A model generated the notes under the pieces. The model searched no databases, was not told where the DNA came from, and saw nothing but the letters and a program-made list of their open reading frames with translations. DNA of 64,000 nt from Salvelinus alpinus (lineage: Eukaryota; Chordata; Actinopteri; Salmoniformes; Salmonidae): NCBI RefSeq assembly GCF_045679555.1, contig NC_092092.1, forward strand, positions 10,416,690 through 10,480,689. Direction: 5' to 3'. A program made the position numbers and the translations under genes. Positions 50,191 through 61,580 of this stretch are shown here, piece by piece; within the stretch, counting starts at the first letter, position 1, and every line of letters begins with the position of its first letter.

Positions 50191-51168
50191 TGGAAGAGAA
50201 CTTTGTAAATGAATAGGGTTAAGGGTTTGGTAAAGGCTTTTGTTAAAGTATGGGTAAGTATTCGATTAGCTAATCTGTCTGTCTGGATGCTGGTCATAAA
50301 AGTCCCCATAGTCTCTCCTGTGGAGAGGACAATCCTGGTGTTATGGGATAAGTGAGAAACAGAGGTAATGACGTTTCCATTGTGTCTTTAGACTCCTGGC
50401 TCAAGTGGTGCTTCCATATAATTAAATGATAACAATTGAACAGAAATGTAATAAGTATTCAAGTATATAGTATCGCCGTGGGTGCTACACACCTTACTAT
50501 GACTCGGGTTGGGATCAATTCCACTTAAATTCAGTCACTTCGAGGCATTCCATACCAACTGACTTTCCAAAAGCAATTTCAATTTCCTGAAATTATGTCA
50601 AGTGCAATGAAAATATGTTAAAATGTAATTTTCAATTGTCAGAACATCCAGTATTTGGAACAACCGATAGCATACTGCAGGCTTTTTTTGTTGTTGCCTT
50701 CAGCCCAGTTTCACACAAACATTCGAGTACTCAATTTTCATAAGAGAACTCCAAGAAAATACTTTCTTTCAAATGCCCATCCCTAGAATTGACCACACCA
50801 CTGCCTCAACTGCAATTAGGCTACCCAGACTTTTTTCGGTCATGAAAAGTGCCATAGAAGTTAAAATAATAAGTGTATATTATGTGGGCTACATCGCTAC
50901 CTGACAAAGAACAATGGATAAACATCCTTTCTCTGGGCTCTACCCAATTTATTTTCAAAAAGTAACCATGTACAAAATAAAGTAAAACATTTGTGCTTAG
51001 CTCATGATTGACGCCTTAATAGGCGACTATATCAATGGAATTTACCATTGAACAGATTCCCAGATTTCAGACAGTACCTTTAACCACGAGCAGTGACCTG
51101 AGGGGTATGTCCTCTTAATATTGTATCTTTCAACTAACACATTTTACACAAAGGATTTTTACATGTTC
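50191..51168. other. 3' flank of the zinc-finger gene, nothing else assigned
   Basis: No other gene is visible. The part nearest 51168 should include the 3' UTR of the zinc-finger gene. Confidence 0.4.
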
Positions 51169-54100
51169 TCAGTCATTATGAATATTCTTTCTGTGAGTTC
51201 GCAGATGTCTTTTCAGACTTGATGCTAACTTCAAGTGAGTTCCACACAACTGACATTGTACTCCCTCACCTCTATGAGTCCTCATATGAACTGTCAGGTT
51301 TCCCTTCAGACCGAAGCATCTGCCACATTCATTACAGCGATGAGGTTTCTCCTCGGTGTGAGTCATCATATGCTTTGACAGGCTTCCATTCTCACCAAAG
51401 CATTTGCCACATTCTTTGCACCAAAATGGTTTCTCCCCAGTGTGAATCCTCATATGCTTTTTCAGGTTTGACCTGCAGAAAAAGGCTTTGCTACATTCTT
51501 TACACCGATGCGATTTCTGTTCCGTGTGCTTTTTCTGATGAAATTTCAGACCCCCTTTAGTCGTCAAGCATCTTCCACACACGTCACATTTAAAAGCCCC
51601 CCCTCTATGAACACCCATATGATTTTCCAGGTTCTCTTTGTGAAAGAAACATTTGCCACATTCGGTGCAGCAATATTGTCTCTCCTCCGTGTGACGCTTC
51701 ATGTGCCGGGTCAGGTAGCCGTTCAGGGTGAAACATTGTCCACATGTGTCGCACATGTATGGTCTCTCATCACTGTGCCGATTCCGCCGATGCCTCATCA
51801 GACTACGTGCTGCCGTAAAGCATTTTCCACACACGTCACATTTTAGATCAGGCAATCCACTGGTTTCTTTTCTTGGTCTCTCTTCACTGTGATGATTGTG
51901 TTGATGTCTTTTCAGATTCGCTGCTGTCGCCGAGAATTTCCCGCACACGCCAAATTTCAGATCAGGCGACTCACCGGTGTGTTTCCTTGGCCGTCCTCTT
52001 CCCCTCTTTGACCTTGACGGTGGTATTCTGCTCACCACTCCATCCACTTTTCCATTGTCACTGTCTGGGTTTACATCAGAGTGGGGCTGATAGTCACTGG
52101 TTGATTGGGACTCTCTGTTGCTCTCGTCTTCTGATTCTGTTTGGTTCTCTACCGTTCTGATGTTGATCGAGTCCCATATAGACTCTACGGCATCAGAGTC
52201 CACCGGCTCCAGATTGGCGCTCCATTCCTGCTCACAGTGCTGCTGGCCACAGTTAACCTCCTCTTCAGAAAGAGTGAGTTGCTGGAGGTCTGGAGGGAAG
52301 AAAGGATGAAAGAGCAAAATTAAAACACTGAAAAGTGACAAGAAATGGGGCTACTACCTACCTTTGACTGATTATTGGACTGAACACACCATGCATCCCA
52401 GTAAAATATAATAGGCTTACTCTTTCAGACACGGATTAGATACAATTTAATACAAAATGGCCTAAAATATAGATTATGAATAACAGTTTTTGCTGTGAAA
52501 TTGGTAGCCTCTAGCACACTCAGACGAGAGTGCTCTGAAATCGGAGTAGATAGCCAGAGTGAATTTATGAACGCACCCGGAATCATCTTCTACATGTGGC
52601 CGTGTCACTTAGAAATGAATAGCTCCTGCAAAGACGTTGGGAAATGCGAGTTGTCCGGCATCTAAGTTGGCGAGGGAACTCCTCACACAAAAAGTGGTTT
52701 AAATATTGTTATGAATATTCTCTGGTTATCGGAGTTCCACCTGCAACTCGAAACAGGTGTGTATAAGACACCCAGTGCCTTCCGAATCCAAAATGTAGAA
52801 AGTATTGCCAAGTAGAGGGTTGGTTGAAAATAAGTTAACCAGCTTAGCTATGCCGCTGGAGGTTTGATATAGATTCCGAATGCACTGTAAGTATAGGCAA
52901 AGTATTCAGACCCCTTGACTTTTTCCACATTTTGTTACGTTACAGCCTTATTCTAAAATTGATTAAATATTTGTTTTTCTCATAAATCTACACACAATAT
53001 ACCCCATAATGACAAAGCGAAAACAAGTTTTTATAAATGTTTACAAACTTAAACATAAACAGAAATACCTTATTTACATAAGTATTCAGACCCTTTGCTA
53101 TGAGACTTTGAAATTGAGCTCAGGTGCATCCTGTTTCCATTGATCATCCTTGAGCTGTTTCTACAACTTGATTGGAGTCCACCTGTGGTAAATTCAATTG
53201 AACGGACATGATATGGAAAGGCACACACCTGTCTATACAATAAAGTCCCAAGTTGACAGTGCATGTCAGAGCAAAAACTAAGCCATGAGGTCGAAGGAAT
53301 TGGTCCAGTGGAAACAAATGGGCTTGTATGAAATGAGACTCTCTTTGTCCACTAGCAAAGACTAGCAAAGCTTTGTCTATCAGGCAAATTACGTTTACAG
53401 AAGAGGAATTCCAAAATATAAGGGAGATTCTCAGTTGGTTGCTTGACTCCTCACGTCTCGTCCTCCATCCTCTCCTTGCCTCTTTTTCAAAAAGGTAAAA
53501 GGTAGTCAAGGAGAGGAGGCGAGAAGTGGAAAGAAATGTGCTTGTATGAAATGAGATTCTCCTTCTCCACTCATAGGTCATCGGGCACATGACGTTTACA
53601 GAGGAGGAATCCCAAACTGTACAGTATCAGTCAAGTCCAGGGTTTTTCTTTATTTTTACTATTTTCTACATTGTAGAATAATAGTGAAGACATCAAAACT
53701 ATGAATTAACTATGGAATCATGTAGGAACCAAAAACAAAGTGTTAAACAAATCAAAATATATTTGAGATTCTTCAAAGTAGCCACCCTTTGACAGCTTTG
53801 CATACTCTTGGCATTCTCTCAACCAGCTTCACCTGGAATAACACACTCACTTTCTGTCTCACACAGATCTTATTACACTGTTACCATCTGTTCTTGTACT
53901 CATGTTTCTTAACTTTGTATTATGACATTTCAGATATAGATATGACAATATTTTTATGACGTAGGTTATGATGTAGTGAACTACTTTTTCAAAGTAACTT
54001 AAACAGTAACAAAATACAGTGTATTCCTCTTAAGGATTGCTTTACTGTAGTTTTAACGTCTTCCAGTGTGATGTAATTGGTAGCTTGTTAAACTATATAT

Positions 54101-57100
54101 TTCAGAGTACCTCCCCCAACACTGTATACAAAGCATTCGGAAAGTATTCAGACCCCTTGACTTTTTCCAAACTTTGTCATGTTACAGCCTTATTCTAAAA
54201 TGTAGTAAAACTATTTTTTTACCTCAATCTACACACAATACCCCATAATGACAAAGGAAGAGAACAGGTTTTTAGAAATGTTTGCAAATTTATTACAAAC
54301 CAAAAACATTTTGCATAAGCATTTACTCACTACTTTGTTGAAGCACCTTTGGCAGCGATAACAGCCTCGAGTCTTCTTGGGTATGACGCCACCAACATGC
54401 TTCACCGTAGGGATGTTGCCAGGTTTCCTCCAGACGTAACGCTTGGCATTCAGGCCAAAGAGTTCAATCTTGGTTTCATCAGACCAGAGAATCTTGTTAC
54501 TCAAGGTCTGAGAGTCTAATGTCTTTGAAAATTCCAAGTGGGCTGTCATGTGCCTTTTACTGAGGAGTGGCTTCCGTCTGGCCACTACCATAAAGGCCTG
54601 ATTTGGTGGAGTGGTGCAGAGATGGTTGTCTTTCTTGAAGGTTCAGAGGAACTCTGGAGCTCTGTCAAGAGTGACCATCGGGTTCTCTTGGTCACCTCCC
54701 TGGCCAAGGCCCTTCTCCCCCGATTGCTCAGTTTGGCCAGGCGGCCAGCTCTAGGAAGAGTCTTGGTAGTTCCAAACTTATTCCATTTAAGAATAATGGA
54801 GGCCACTGTGTTCTTCGGGACCTTCAATGCTGCAGACATTTTTTTGTACCCTTCTCCAGATCTATGCCTCGACACAATCCTGTCTCTGAGATCGACGAGC
54901 AAGTCCTTCGACCTCATGGCTTGGTTTTTCCTCTGACATGCACGGTCAACTGTGGGACCTTATAAAGAGAGGTGTGTGCCTTTCCAAATGATGTCCAATC
55001 AATTGAATTTACTACAGGTGGACTCCAATCAAGTTGTAGAAATATCTCAAGGATGATCAATGGAAACAGGATGCACCGGAGCTCAATTTCAAAGTCTCAT
55101 AGCAAAGGGTCTGAATACTTTGTAAATAAGGTATTTCAGTTTTTTTATTTGAATACATTTGCAAACATCACTAAACACTCGTTTTCTCTTTGTCATTATT
55201 GGGTGTTGTGTGTAGATGGCTGAGGAAAAACATTTATTTAATAAATTTTAGAATAAGGCTGTAATGTAACAAAATATAGAAAAATTCAAGGGGTCTGAAT
55301 ACTTTCCGAAGGCAATGTGTGTGTGTGTGTGTGTGTGTGTACATATATTTTTTTTAGCTAAACAGGTGGGACTCAAAACTGGTGTGGTTCTGCCCCACCT
55401 GCCCTGAATGACGAGTCACCACTGAACAAAACAGCCTAATGCATGGCTGGCTACTACTGCCTGATTTTATTCCAGACACCGATTTAGATGAAGGTAGTTT
55501 AATTCTAACCGCATTTATTCCAGACACCGATTTAGATGAAGGTAGTTTAATTCTAACCGCATTTATTCCAGACACCGATTTAGATGAAGGTAGTTTAATT
55601 CTAACCGCATTTATCCAGACACATATTTAGATGAAGGTAGTTTAATTCTAACCGCATTTATCCAGACACATATTTAGATGAAGGTAATTACATTTGTAAT
55701 TTTATGTTCTAATGATCTGTTGTTTAGTAAACATGCCTGGGTGAGAATAAATAATAATAGCAAACATGGGCTTGGATCACGACATTATGACAGACTTCGT
55801 CAGCAATGGAATAATTATATGGACAGACAAAGTAGGCCACTTTCTGAATTTAGACAAACTTAGAGCGCATGGAATCTTGATTTTCAAAATTACTTTTAAA
55901 AGAGCTCAAACAAGAGCCACAATTTTAGTTGATGTAGTTACCTTTGACCTTTTTCAAAAAGAGGAGACAACCACAGCAGAGAAGTGTTGCCATATTCTTG
56001 GTTTTCCCGCAAATTGGGTTACTTTAAAAAGGATGTCATGAAAATGTATTGGTCGCGGGTTGCTGGTTTTTGGGCTATTTCTAAGTTGCACCGCGGCTGC
56101 CATGGCATTTCTCTTTAAAATATATATATATATTTCACTGTGACCTGCAGCTTACTGTCAGGTGTGAGTGAGTGATGGGGAGGCCCAGAGGGGTGTGTGT
56201 CTGTTGAGAGGGAACTACAGCTATTGGCTGAGTCACGTGAGCATGAGGAGAATGCGCGCACCTCATGACAACTTTTTACCAGTTGTAAATAGACTATTTA
56301 GATTGTCATTACGGAGACATCTATTTTAAACCCGTTTTCCGTAAATCATATTAATACGCTAGAACTGATGCACATCAAGAAATAGTGCAGACAAAGCACT
56401 GGAAAACGACTTTGGGCGCACTAGAGCTTATTATATACATTCGCTTGGAGGTGGTTTAAACTGCAGTCGAATGTTGACATTACTAGAAAAGGGTATCAAA
56501 TTTTATTAGTCACATGCGCAGAATACAACAGGTACCTTACAGTGAAATGCTTGCTTACAAGGCCCTAACCAACAATGCCGTTTAAAAATACAAATAATAA
56601 GAAATAAAAAAAGAACAAGTAATTAAAGAGCTAAATGTTTTATGCATGCTTAGTTCTTGGGGGCTGCACGAGTGGAAATCTGAAATGGAAGTTATGAGAC
56701 TCCCTCGTGTGGTTCTTTTTATTTGTTAAGTCCTCATTGAAACTGACATTAAAATGTGCCTTTGTTGGCCATCAAGTAAACTATTAATGTATATGCCATT
56801 GTAGGCTACCATTTGATACAATAAATATGTTGAAATGACGATATCAATGGCTTCATTGCAAATCAATTTGTGCCACTTGTGTAGCCTATAGGAGCTGGCA
56901 TACCAATTGAATAAATAGCCTATAACTTCAGTTTATTGTTGTTGTAGCCTTATGTTATTATGCAAATTTTTATGGACGTTTAATTAATTAAATTGGAAGT
57001 TATCAAAGTTCTATCGCAACTGCCGATCAGTTGCTAGAACGCATTAGATTGATGGTAACAGTAGTCAGATTAGGCTACAGGGAGAAAAATAAATAAAAGT

Positions 57101-57206
57101 ATATTCACTTCATATTTACTTAACCAGGCAAGTCAGTTAAGAACAAATTCTTATTTACAATGACGGCCTACCAAAAGGCAAATGGCCTCCTGCGGGGACG
57201 GGATAA

Positions 57207-57238
<32 letters not shown>

Positions 57239-58505
57239 TAGGACAAAACCACATCACGACAAGAGAGACAACACTACATAAAGAGAGACCTAAGACAACA
57301 TCACAGCATGGTAGCAACACAACAACGTGGTAGCAACATATTATTAATATTTAATTCAGAGATTGAAATTATGACCCCCATCCTCAGTAGCCTATTCCAG
57401 CAGGCTATTGGGAAACACAAGCACTTCTTACCTCGAAATCGCCTCGCTATTCATGTGGAATAAATGAGTCTGTTAATTTGAACTAAGCAAGCTGCTAGAT
57501 CATTCAACTTACATCAGGCCTACATCTTGTCTAGGCTACTAAAATTAGATGTTGGCCTATCAGGGGCTATAGGATACCATTTATAATGGTTTTTAGTCTC
57601 AACATCTGGCACATAAGAGCACAATTGCAAGAAAATAGCCTAACATTAGTTTATGTTCATCCAAGTGTTTCTTGCTCAGACTGAGATCCTCTGTCCAACT
57701 TTCATCACTCAAACTCTCCTGTCAGATTTATCTATAGTTATGCACATGGGCAAACGGGTTTTATTTACAATTATAAACCTGGTTCAGCCCTGAATGCTGC
57801 TTGGCTGAAAGCCAAAGTAAAATCAGACCATATACCACAGGTATGACAAAAAAACTTTTTACGGTTCTAATTACATTGGTAACCAGTTTATAATAGCAAT
57901 AATGCACCTTTGTGATTTTTGGTATATGGCCAATGGCTGTATCCGAGCACACCTTGTTGCGTCATGAAATAACAGCCCTTAGCCATGGTATACTGGCCAT
58001 ATACCATACTCCCTTGTGACTTAATCATACGAGTTAGATCGACATACATTGATGGGAAAAAAATTGGCAAGTTTAATTAGGGTGTGAAATCAAATTAGCC
58101 TAGGTTCAGGCCTTTTGGGGGGGCTTTGAATCGTCATTTGTCTCGAAAATGTAGCTACACCTGGCAACCCTGCGGAGGAGACGCGAGGAATTGAGCAAAA
58201 CATTTGAGATTCTCCCACTGTCAGTATATGGCTAATATGTGGTACGCAAAGCCTCTAAAATTGTGCTAAATGTCAAATGAAAGGCAAATAGAGAGATATA
58301 GTCACAAACCTGCTAATCTATGCAACTTTATCTCTGGTTTGAAAACCAAATCCAGGATTCTTCGTAAACGTTCATTCGCCCGTCTCAAACGGCAGATTTC
58401 TTCCTGGTGCTCTGCTATCGTTTTTTTAACTGCCACGGATATCTCCAAAGGAACTGCGATTAATTTTTCGTTGAGAAACAGATTAAGCAGCTGTAGTTTA
58501 TACAT
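51169..58505 (-). CDS. C2H2 zinc-finger protein with AT-hook, two coding exons
   Basis: Exon 1 is 58505-58310 (MYKLQLLNLFLNEKLIAVPL, heptad leucines in IAEHQEEICRLRRANERLRR, end KPEIKLHRLA). Exon 2 is 52289-51169, opening DLQQLTLSEEEV. The joined phase gives 438 codons. This exon pairing (HRA/DLQQLTL) is typical of a large salmonid zinc-finger family. After an acidic, Ser-rich linker comes an AT-hook (KRGRGRPRK), one degenerate finger (FGVCGKF, first Cys lost) and eight good C-x2-C-x12-H-x3-4-H fingers, from CDVCGKCFTAARSLMRH to CQLCGTHLKLASSLKRHLRT. Likely a nuclear DNA-binding regulator; target unknown. ATG 58553 is an alternative start adding 16 residues. The donor GTTTGT is weak. The 6-kb intron holds Tc1 remnants and other repeats. 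Confidence 0.82.
52888..53300 (+). mobile_element. 5' part of a Tc1-like transposon
   Basis: GGCAAAGTATTCAGACCCCT near 52898 begins the terminal repeat. The inner part contains ACAACTTGATTGGAGTCCAC and the transposase start (ATGAGGTCGAAGGAATTG, MRSKEL, near 53285). It is cut off soon after. Same family as 54128-55312. It lies in the zinc-finger gene intron. Confidence 0.75.
53310..53625. repeat. Two direct copies of a roughly 90-bp module
   Basis: CTTGTATGAAATGAGACTCT ... TTACGTTTACAGAAGAGGAA (53322-53410) recurs as CTTGTATGAAATGAGATTCT ... TGACGTTTACAGAGGAGGAA (53540-53612). Between them is a TCTCC/GGAGA-rich, partly self-complementary stretch (TCCATCCTCTCCTTGCCTC / GTCAAGGAGAGGAGGCGAG). 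Confidence 0.75.
53636..53835 (-). mobile_element. Terminal fragment of a Tc1-like transposon
   Basis: The same terminal sequence as 36740-36915 (TAGAATAATAGTGAAGACAT, GAGATTCTTCAAAGTAGCCA), extending into the transposase 3' end region (TTGGCATTCTCTCAACCAGC). Confidence 0.7.
53836..54127. other. Unassigned intronic sequence
   Basis: AT-rich; nothing recognised. Confidence 0.3.
54128..55312 (-). mobile_element. Tc1-like transposon, internally deleted
   Basis: Both ends carry the same terminal sequence: TCGGAAAGTATTCAGACCCC near 54137 and its reverse complement GGGTCTGAATACTTTCCGAA near 55291. The transposase on the minus strand is broken and shortened. The element is in the zinc-finger gene intron, in the same transcriptional direction. 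Confidence 0.85.
54340..54917 (-). pseudogene. Tc1-like transposase pseudogene
   Basis: It begins MRSKDLLVDLRDRIVSRHRS at 54917 with helix-turn-helix sequence (GEGYKKMSAALKVPKNTVAS and LPRAGRLAKLSNRG). The frame then slips (TELQSSSEPSRKTT). A second open piece carries the first catalytic Asp ([13 protein letters not shown]) and IPTVKHVGGV, where it stops matching the family. The second Asp and the catalytic Glu are deleted, so it cannot act. Confidence 0.85.
55313..55471. other. Short GT run and unassigned sequence
   Basis: A GT run of about 26 bp at 55315-55340, directly after the Tc1 end. The rest is unassigned. Confidence 0.4.
55472..55685. repeat. 48-bp minisatellite, about 4.5 copies
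   Basis: The unit CAGACACCGATTTAGATGAA continues GGTAGTTTAATTCTAACCGC then ATTTATTC. The last two copies are shortened to about 45 bp. The unit length keeps one frame open (PDTDLDEGSLILTAFI). Confidence 0.95.
55686..56485. repeat. Probable long dispersed repeat, unclassified
   Basis: From memory, the sequence around 56045-56470 (GGTTGCTGGTTTTTGGGCTA, CTGTGACCTGCAGCTTACTG, CTGATGCACATCAAGAAATA) recurs in salmonid genomes. It may begin at the 48-bp array. The open frame at 55766-56041 has no recognised domain. I cannot give a family or ends. Confidence 0.4.
56486..56615 (-). mobile_element. LINE 3'-tail fragment
   Basis: ATCAAATTTTATTAGTCACA then GTGAAATGCTTGCTTACA is the reverse complement of the Rex1-like LINE 3' end, running into LINE UTR sequence. 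Confidence 0.6.
56616..57104. other. Unassigned intronic sequence
   Basis: AT-rich; no gene or clear repeat. Confidence 0.3.
57105..57340 (-). mobile_element. SINE/LINE tail fragment with AT repeat
   Basis: TTACTTAACCAGGCAAGTCA then GTTAAGAACAAATTCTTATT is the reverse complement of the HpaI/L2-type tail. It is followed by GGCAAATGGCCTCCTGC, an AT dinucleotide run (57207-57233) and ACATCACGACAAGAGAGACA, which resemble L2 3' UTR sequence. Confidence 0.55.
57770..58030. mobile_element. Palindrome-rich dispersed repeat, second copy
   Basis: Same family as 26700-26965: CAGCCCTGAATGCTGCTTGG, GGTAACCAGTTTATAATAGC and GGTATATGGCCAATGGCTGT. It ends with an inverted TATACTGGCCATATACCA. Confidence 0.65.
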
Positions 58506-58854
58506 GTTAGGGAAGAAAGGAATGAGATTGAGAAATTGTTGTTTTTGCAGCAAGATTCGCTAGTTACGGTCGGACACAATGTTGCTGCTGCTTCTATGGT
58601 ATCATGGTGGTCCGCAAAAAATCGTTTATGTGCATGCCGCCACCTACTGTGCTGGAACGTACGATCAATCATGATCTCCCCAATTCTATACTACCATGAA
58701 GATAAAATTCAAAACCAAATAAATCCCTAACTTCTAACACACCCTCCCCCCAAACCCCCTTTCCCAACCCCATTAAACGTTATATATCATGCTGAAACAC
58801 TCCACCCTTCAGATTGTTCAGCATGTCAACAATCATTTCAACAGCAACATCTGT

Positions 58855-58920
58855 AGGCGTCATTGTAAATAAGAATTTGTTCTTAACTGACTTGCCTAGT
58901 TAAATAAAAAAAATTAAAAA
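58855..58920 (+). mobile_element. HpaI-type SINE tail
   Basis: GTCATTGTAAATAAGAATTT then CTTGCCTAGTTAAATAAA, followed by A-rich sequence. Only the tail is present. Confidence 0.75.
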
Positions 58921-59294
58921 AATTACTCCAATATCTCCTTTGTCATCTCCACAATAACCTTCAACCTACCATTTCTGCTTTCCACAACCCAAGTCGTATT
59001 GATAACCTTACCAATAAAAGCAATGAAGTCAACTTTATTCATTATCAGTGTCCTTTGAAACTGCACATTCATGAACACAAGATTTCTGAACAGGCCTGGA
59101 AACCCTGCCAGGACCATCAGAAACACCGGACAGTAGGGTCGGACCATCAAGTTAAATCCAATATTTTCATATTGGACATACATATTGCACCATACAAAAT
59201 TATCTGTACGTCGATTCTACTCAAGAGCACTTCTAGTTTCCAAATCCACAGTTTACACTCTGAGGAACATCACTTATTCTACAAACAAACAATA
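58921..59294. other. Unassigned intergenic sequence
   Basis: The minus-strand open frame at 58923-59183 has no recognisable domain, although GFPGLFRNLVFMNVQFQ looks protein-like. No call. Confidence 0.3.
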
Positions 59295-60637
59295 TACAGT
59301 TGAAGTTGGAAGTTTACATACACTTAGGTTGGAGTCATTAAAACTCGTTTTTCAACCACTCCACACATTTCTTGTTAATTAACAAACTATAGTTTTGGCA
59401 AGTCGGTTAGGACATCTACTTTGTGCATGACACAATACATTTTTCCAACAATTGTTTACAGACAGATTATTTCAAATATAATTCACTGTATCACAATTCC
59501 AGTGGGTCAGAAGTTTACATACACTAAGTTGACTGCGCCTTTAAACAGTTTGGAAGATTCCAGAAAATGATGTCATGGCTTTAGAAGCTTCTGATAGGCT
59601 AATTGACATAATTTGAGTCAATTGGAGGTGTACCTGTGGATGTATTTCAAGGCCTACCTTCAAACTCAGTACCTCTTTGCTTGACATCATGGGAAAATCA
59701 AAAGAAATCAGTTAAGACCTCAGAAAAAAAATTGTAGACCTCCGTAAAGTCTGGTTCATCCTTGGGAGCAATTTCAAATGCCTGAAGGTACCACATTCAT
59801 CTGTACAAACAATAGTACGCAAGTATAAACACCGTGGGACCACACAGCCGCCATACCGCTCAGGAAGGAGACGTGTTCTGTCTCCTAGAGATGAACGTAC
59901 TTTGGTGTGAATATGCAAATCAATCCCAGAACAACAGCAAAGGACCTTGTGAAGATGCTGGAGGAAACAGGTACAAAAGTATCTATATCCACAGTAAAAC
60001 GACTCCTATATCGAAATAACCTCAGCAAGGAAGATGCCACTGCTCCAGAACTGCCATAAAAAAGCCAGACTACGGTTTGCAACTGCACATGGGGACAAAG
60101 ATCGTACTTTTTTGGAAAAATGTCCTCTGGTCTGATGAAACAAAAATGGAACTGTTTGGCCATAATGCAAAATGGCTTATGGACAACAAAGTCAAGGTAT
60201 TTGAGTGGCCATCACAAAGCCCTGACCTCAATCCCATAGAAAATATGTGGGCAGAACTGAAAAAGCGTGTGCGAGCAAGGAGGCCTACAAACCTGACTCA
60301 GTTACACCAGCTCTGTCAGGAGGAATGGGCCAGAATTCAACCAACTTATTGTGGGAAGATTGTGGAAGGCTACCTGAAACATTTGACCCAAGTTAAACAA
60401 TTTAAAGGCAATGCTACCAAATACTAATTGAGTGTATGTTAACTTCTGACCCACTGGGAATGTGATGAAAGAAATAAAAGCTGAAATAAATCATTCTCTC
60501 TACTATTATTCTGACATTTCACATTCTTAAAATAAAGTGGTGATCGTAACTGACCTAAAACAGGGCATTTTTACTAGGATTAACTGAGTTTAAATGTATT
60601 TGGCTAAGGTGTATGTAAACTTCTGTCCTCAACCGTA
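59295..60637 (+). mobile_element. Tc1-like transposon of the Sleeping Beauty relative type, second copy
   Basis: The left end is TA-CAGTTGAAGTTGGAAG at 59295. Inverted ends of about 230 bp hold outer and inner direct repeats (GAAGTTTACATACAC at about 59309 and 59510; GTGTATGT-AACTTCTG at about 60432 and 60609). The right end is at about 60635. It is opposite in orientation to the copy at 15121-16653. The transposase is broken and the element is about 0.25 kb shorter than usual. Confidence 0.92.
59689..60427 (+). pseudogene. Sleeping Beauty-type transposase pseudogene
   Basis: The start is MGKSKEIS, then a TAA in place of the usual Gln codon. Then DLRKKIVDLRK, VPHSSVQTIVRKYKHRGTTQ, GRRRVLSPRDERTLV and a frame break. 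The middle matches SISTVKRLLYRNN. The last open piece is 60077-60427: NVLWSDETKMELFGHNA is joined straight to [20 protein letters not shown] then NPIENMWAEL, so the second catalytic Asp is deleted, ending KGNATKY. Its lesions differ from those of the copy at 15349-16263. Confidence 0.92.
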
Positions 60638-61249
60638 TTTATTCAAAAGTCAAGAGATGCAATTTGGTTAAAAAGCATACTTAATTCATAAATATCACAA
60701 TGAAGTTAATTAATGAAATACTATTCATGAAATGTATCATCAGTAAAACAGAATTTTCTAATTCTATGCAAGATCCTCTTCATAGTCAGCCCACTGGGCA
60801 CAAACTGGTTGAATCAACATTGTTTCCATGTCATTTTAAGAAAAATATACATGTGATAATTGGAGGGATATTAACCTGATCTCACTAGGATACTGCCTCA
60901 AAAATATATATTTGATTTGTCTCGCCAAACACTTAACCTAGTGCATATTTTCGCACGTAAGGCTGGCTGATTTAAATGTGTGAAGTCTGCAGCCTTCTCA
61001 TCATTAGGATAATGTAGGTAATTTCCAGGTATGCCAGACAGTTAACACTCCATTTACTGATCACATTGTTTCCATTGTTTTTGCTGAAGCAGTTAGCTTC
61101 TCACCTAATCACCTGCTAATAGTCAGAATTTGTCACCTCAGTTATAGGGCAAAGCCAACAGTGCAAGTCTGGCATAGAATGGCATTTTATTTCACACTGG
61201 AAGCAAACAAAGAGTAAGCTAAAATAGTTAAAGCGACAGCACAAAAGTG
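60638..61249. other. Unassigned, with a repeat fragment
   Basis: CCCACTGGGCACAAACTGGT then TGAATCAACATTGTTTCC near 60789 is a short dispersed fish repeat. Nothing else is recognised. Confidence 0.35.
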
Positions 61250-61580
61250 CAGACTGGACCCATGTTTTATGGACACAAACAATCAATAGTTTTTCCTGTA
61301 CAGTGCTATATGTCCAGGGGCCACACACAAACCTATTTGACCACAGTAAAAGTCTAGCAACACTTCCTATGACCTAGCTTTTTGTTCAAACTCATCTGTT
61401 TTGTAGTTTAGGGATTCTAGTGAGTAGACTGGACCCTGGTTTTATGGACACACAATCGATTGTTTTTCCTGTACCGTGTCCAAGCACCCCACATTAAACT
61501 GTTTGACCACCGTAGAAGTCCAGCAGCACTTCATATGAGCTAGCTTTTTGTTCAAACTCATCTGTTTTGTACAGATAATT
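61250..61580. repeat. Tandem duplication, about 170-bp unit
   Basis: CAGACTGGACCCATGTTTTA ... GACCTAGCTTTTTGTTCAAA then CTCATCTGTTTTGTA (61252-61404) is repeated as AGACTGGACCCTGGTTTTAT ... GAGCTAGCTTTTTGTTCAAA then CTCATCTGTTTTGTA (61427-61572). Part of the same unit occurs inverted at 63275-63370 and again at 50100-50190. Confidence 0.85.

Noticed and set aside
55766-56041. A 91-codon gene
   Set aside because: No domain or splice partner is recognised, and it lies in sequence that looks like a dispersed repeat.
58923-59183. An 86-codon minus-strand protein
   Set aside because: Part looks protein-like, but there is no family match that I can name and no supporting signals.
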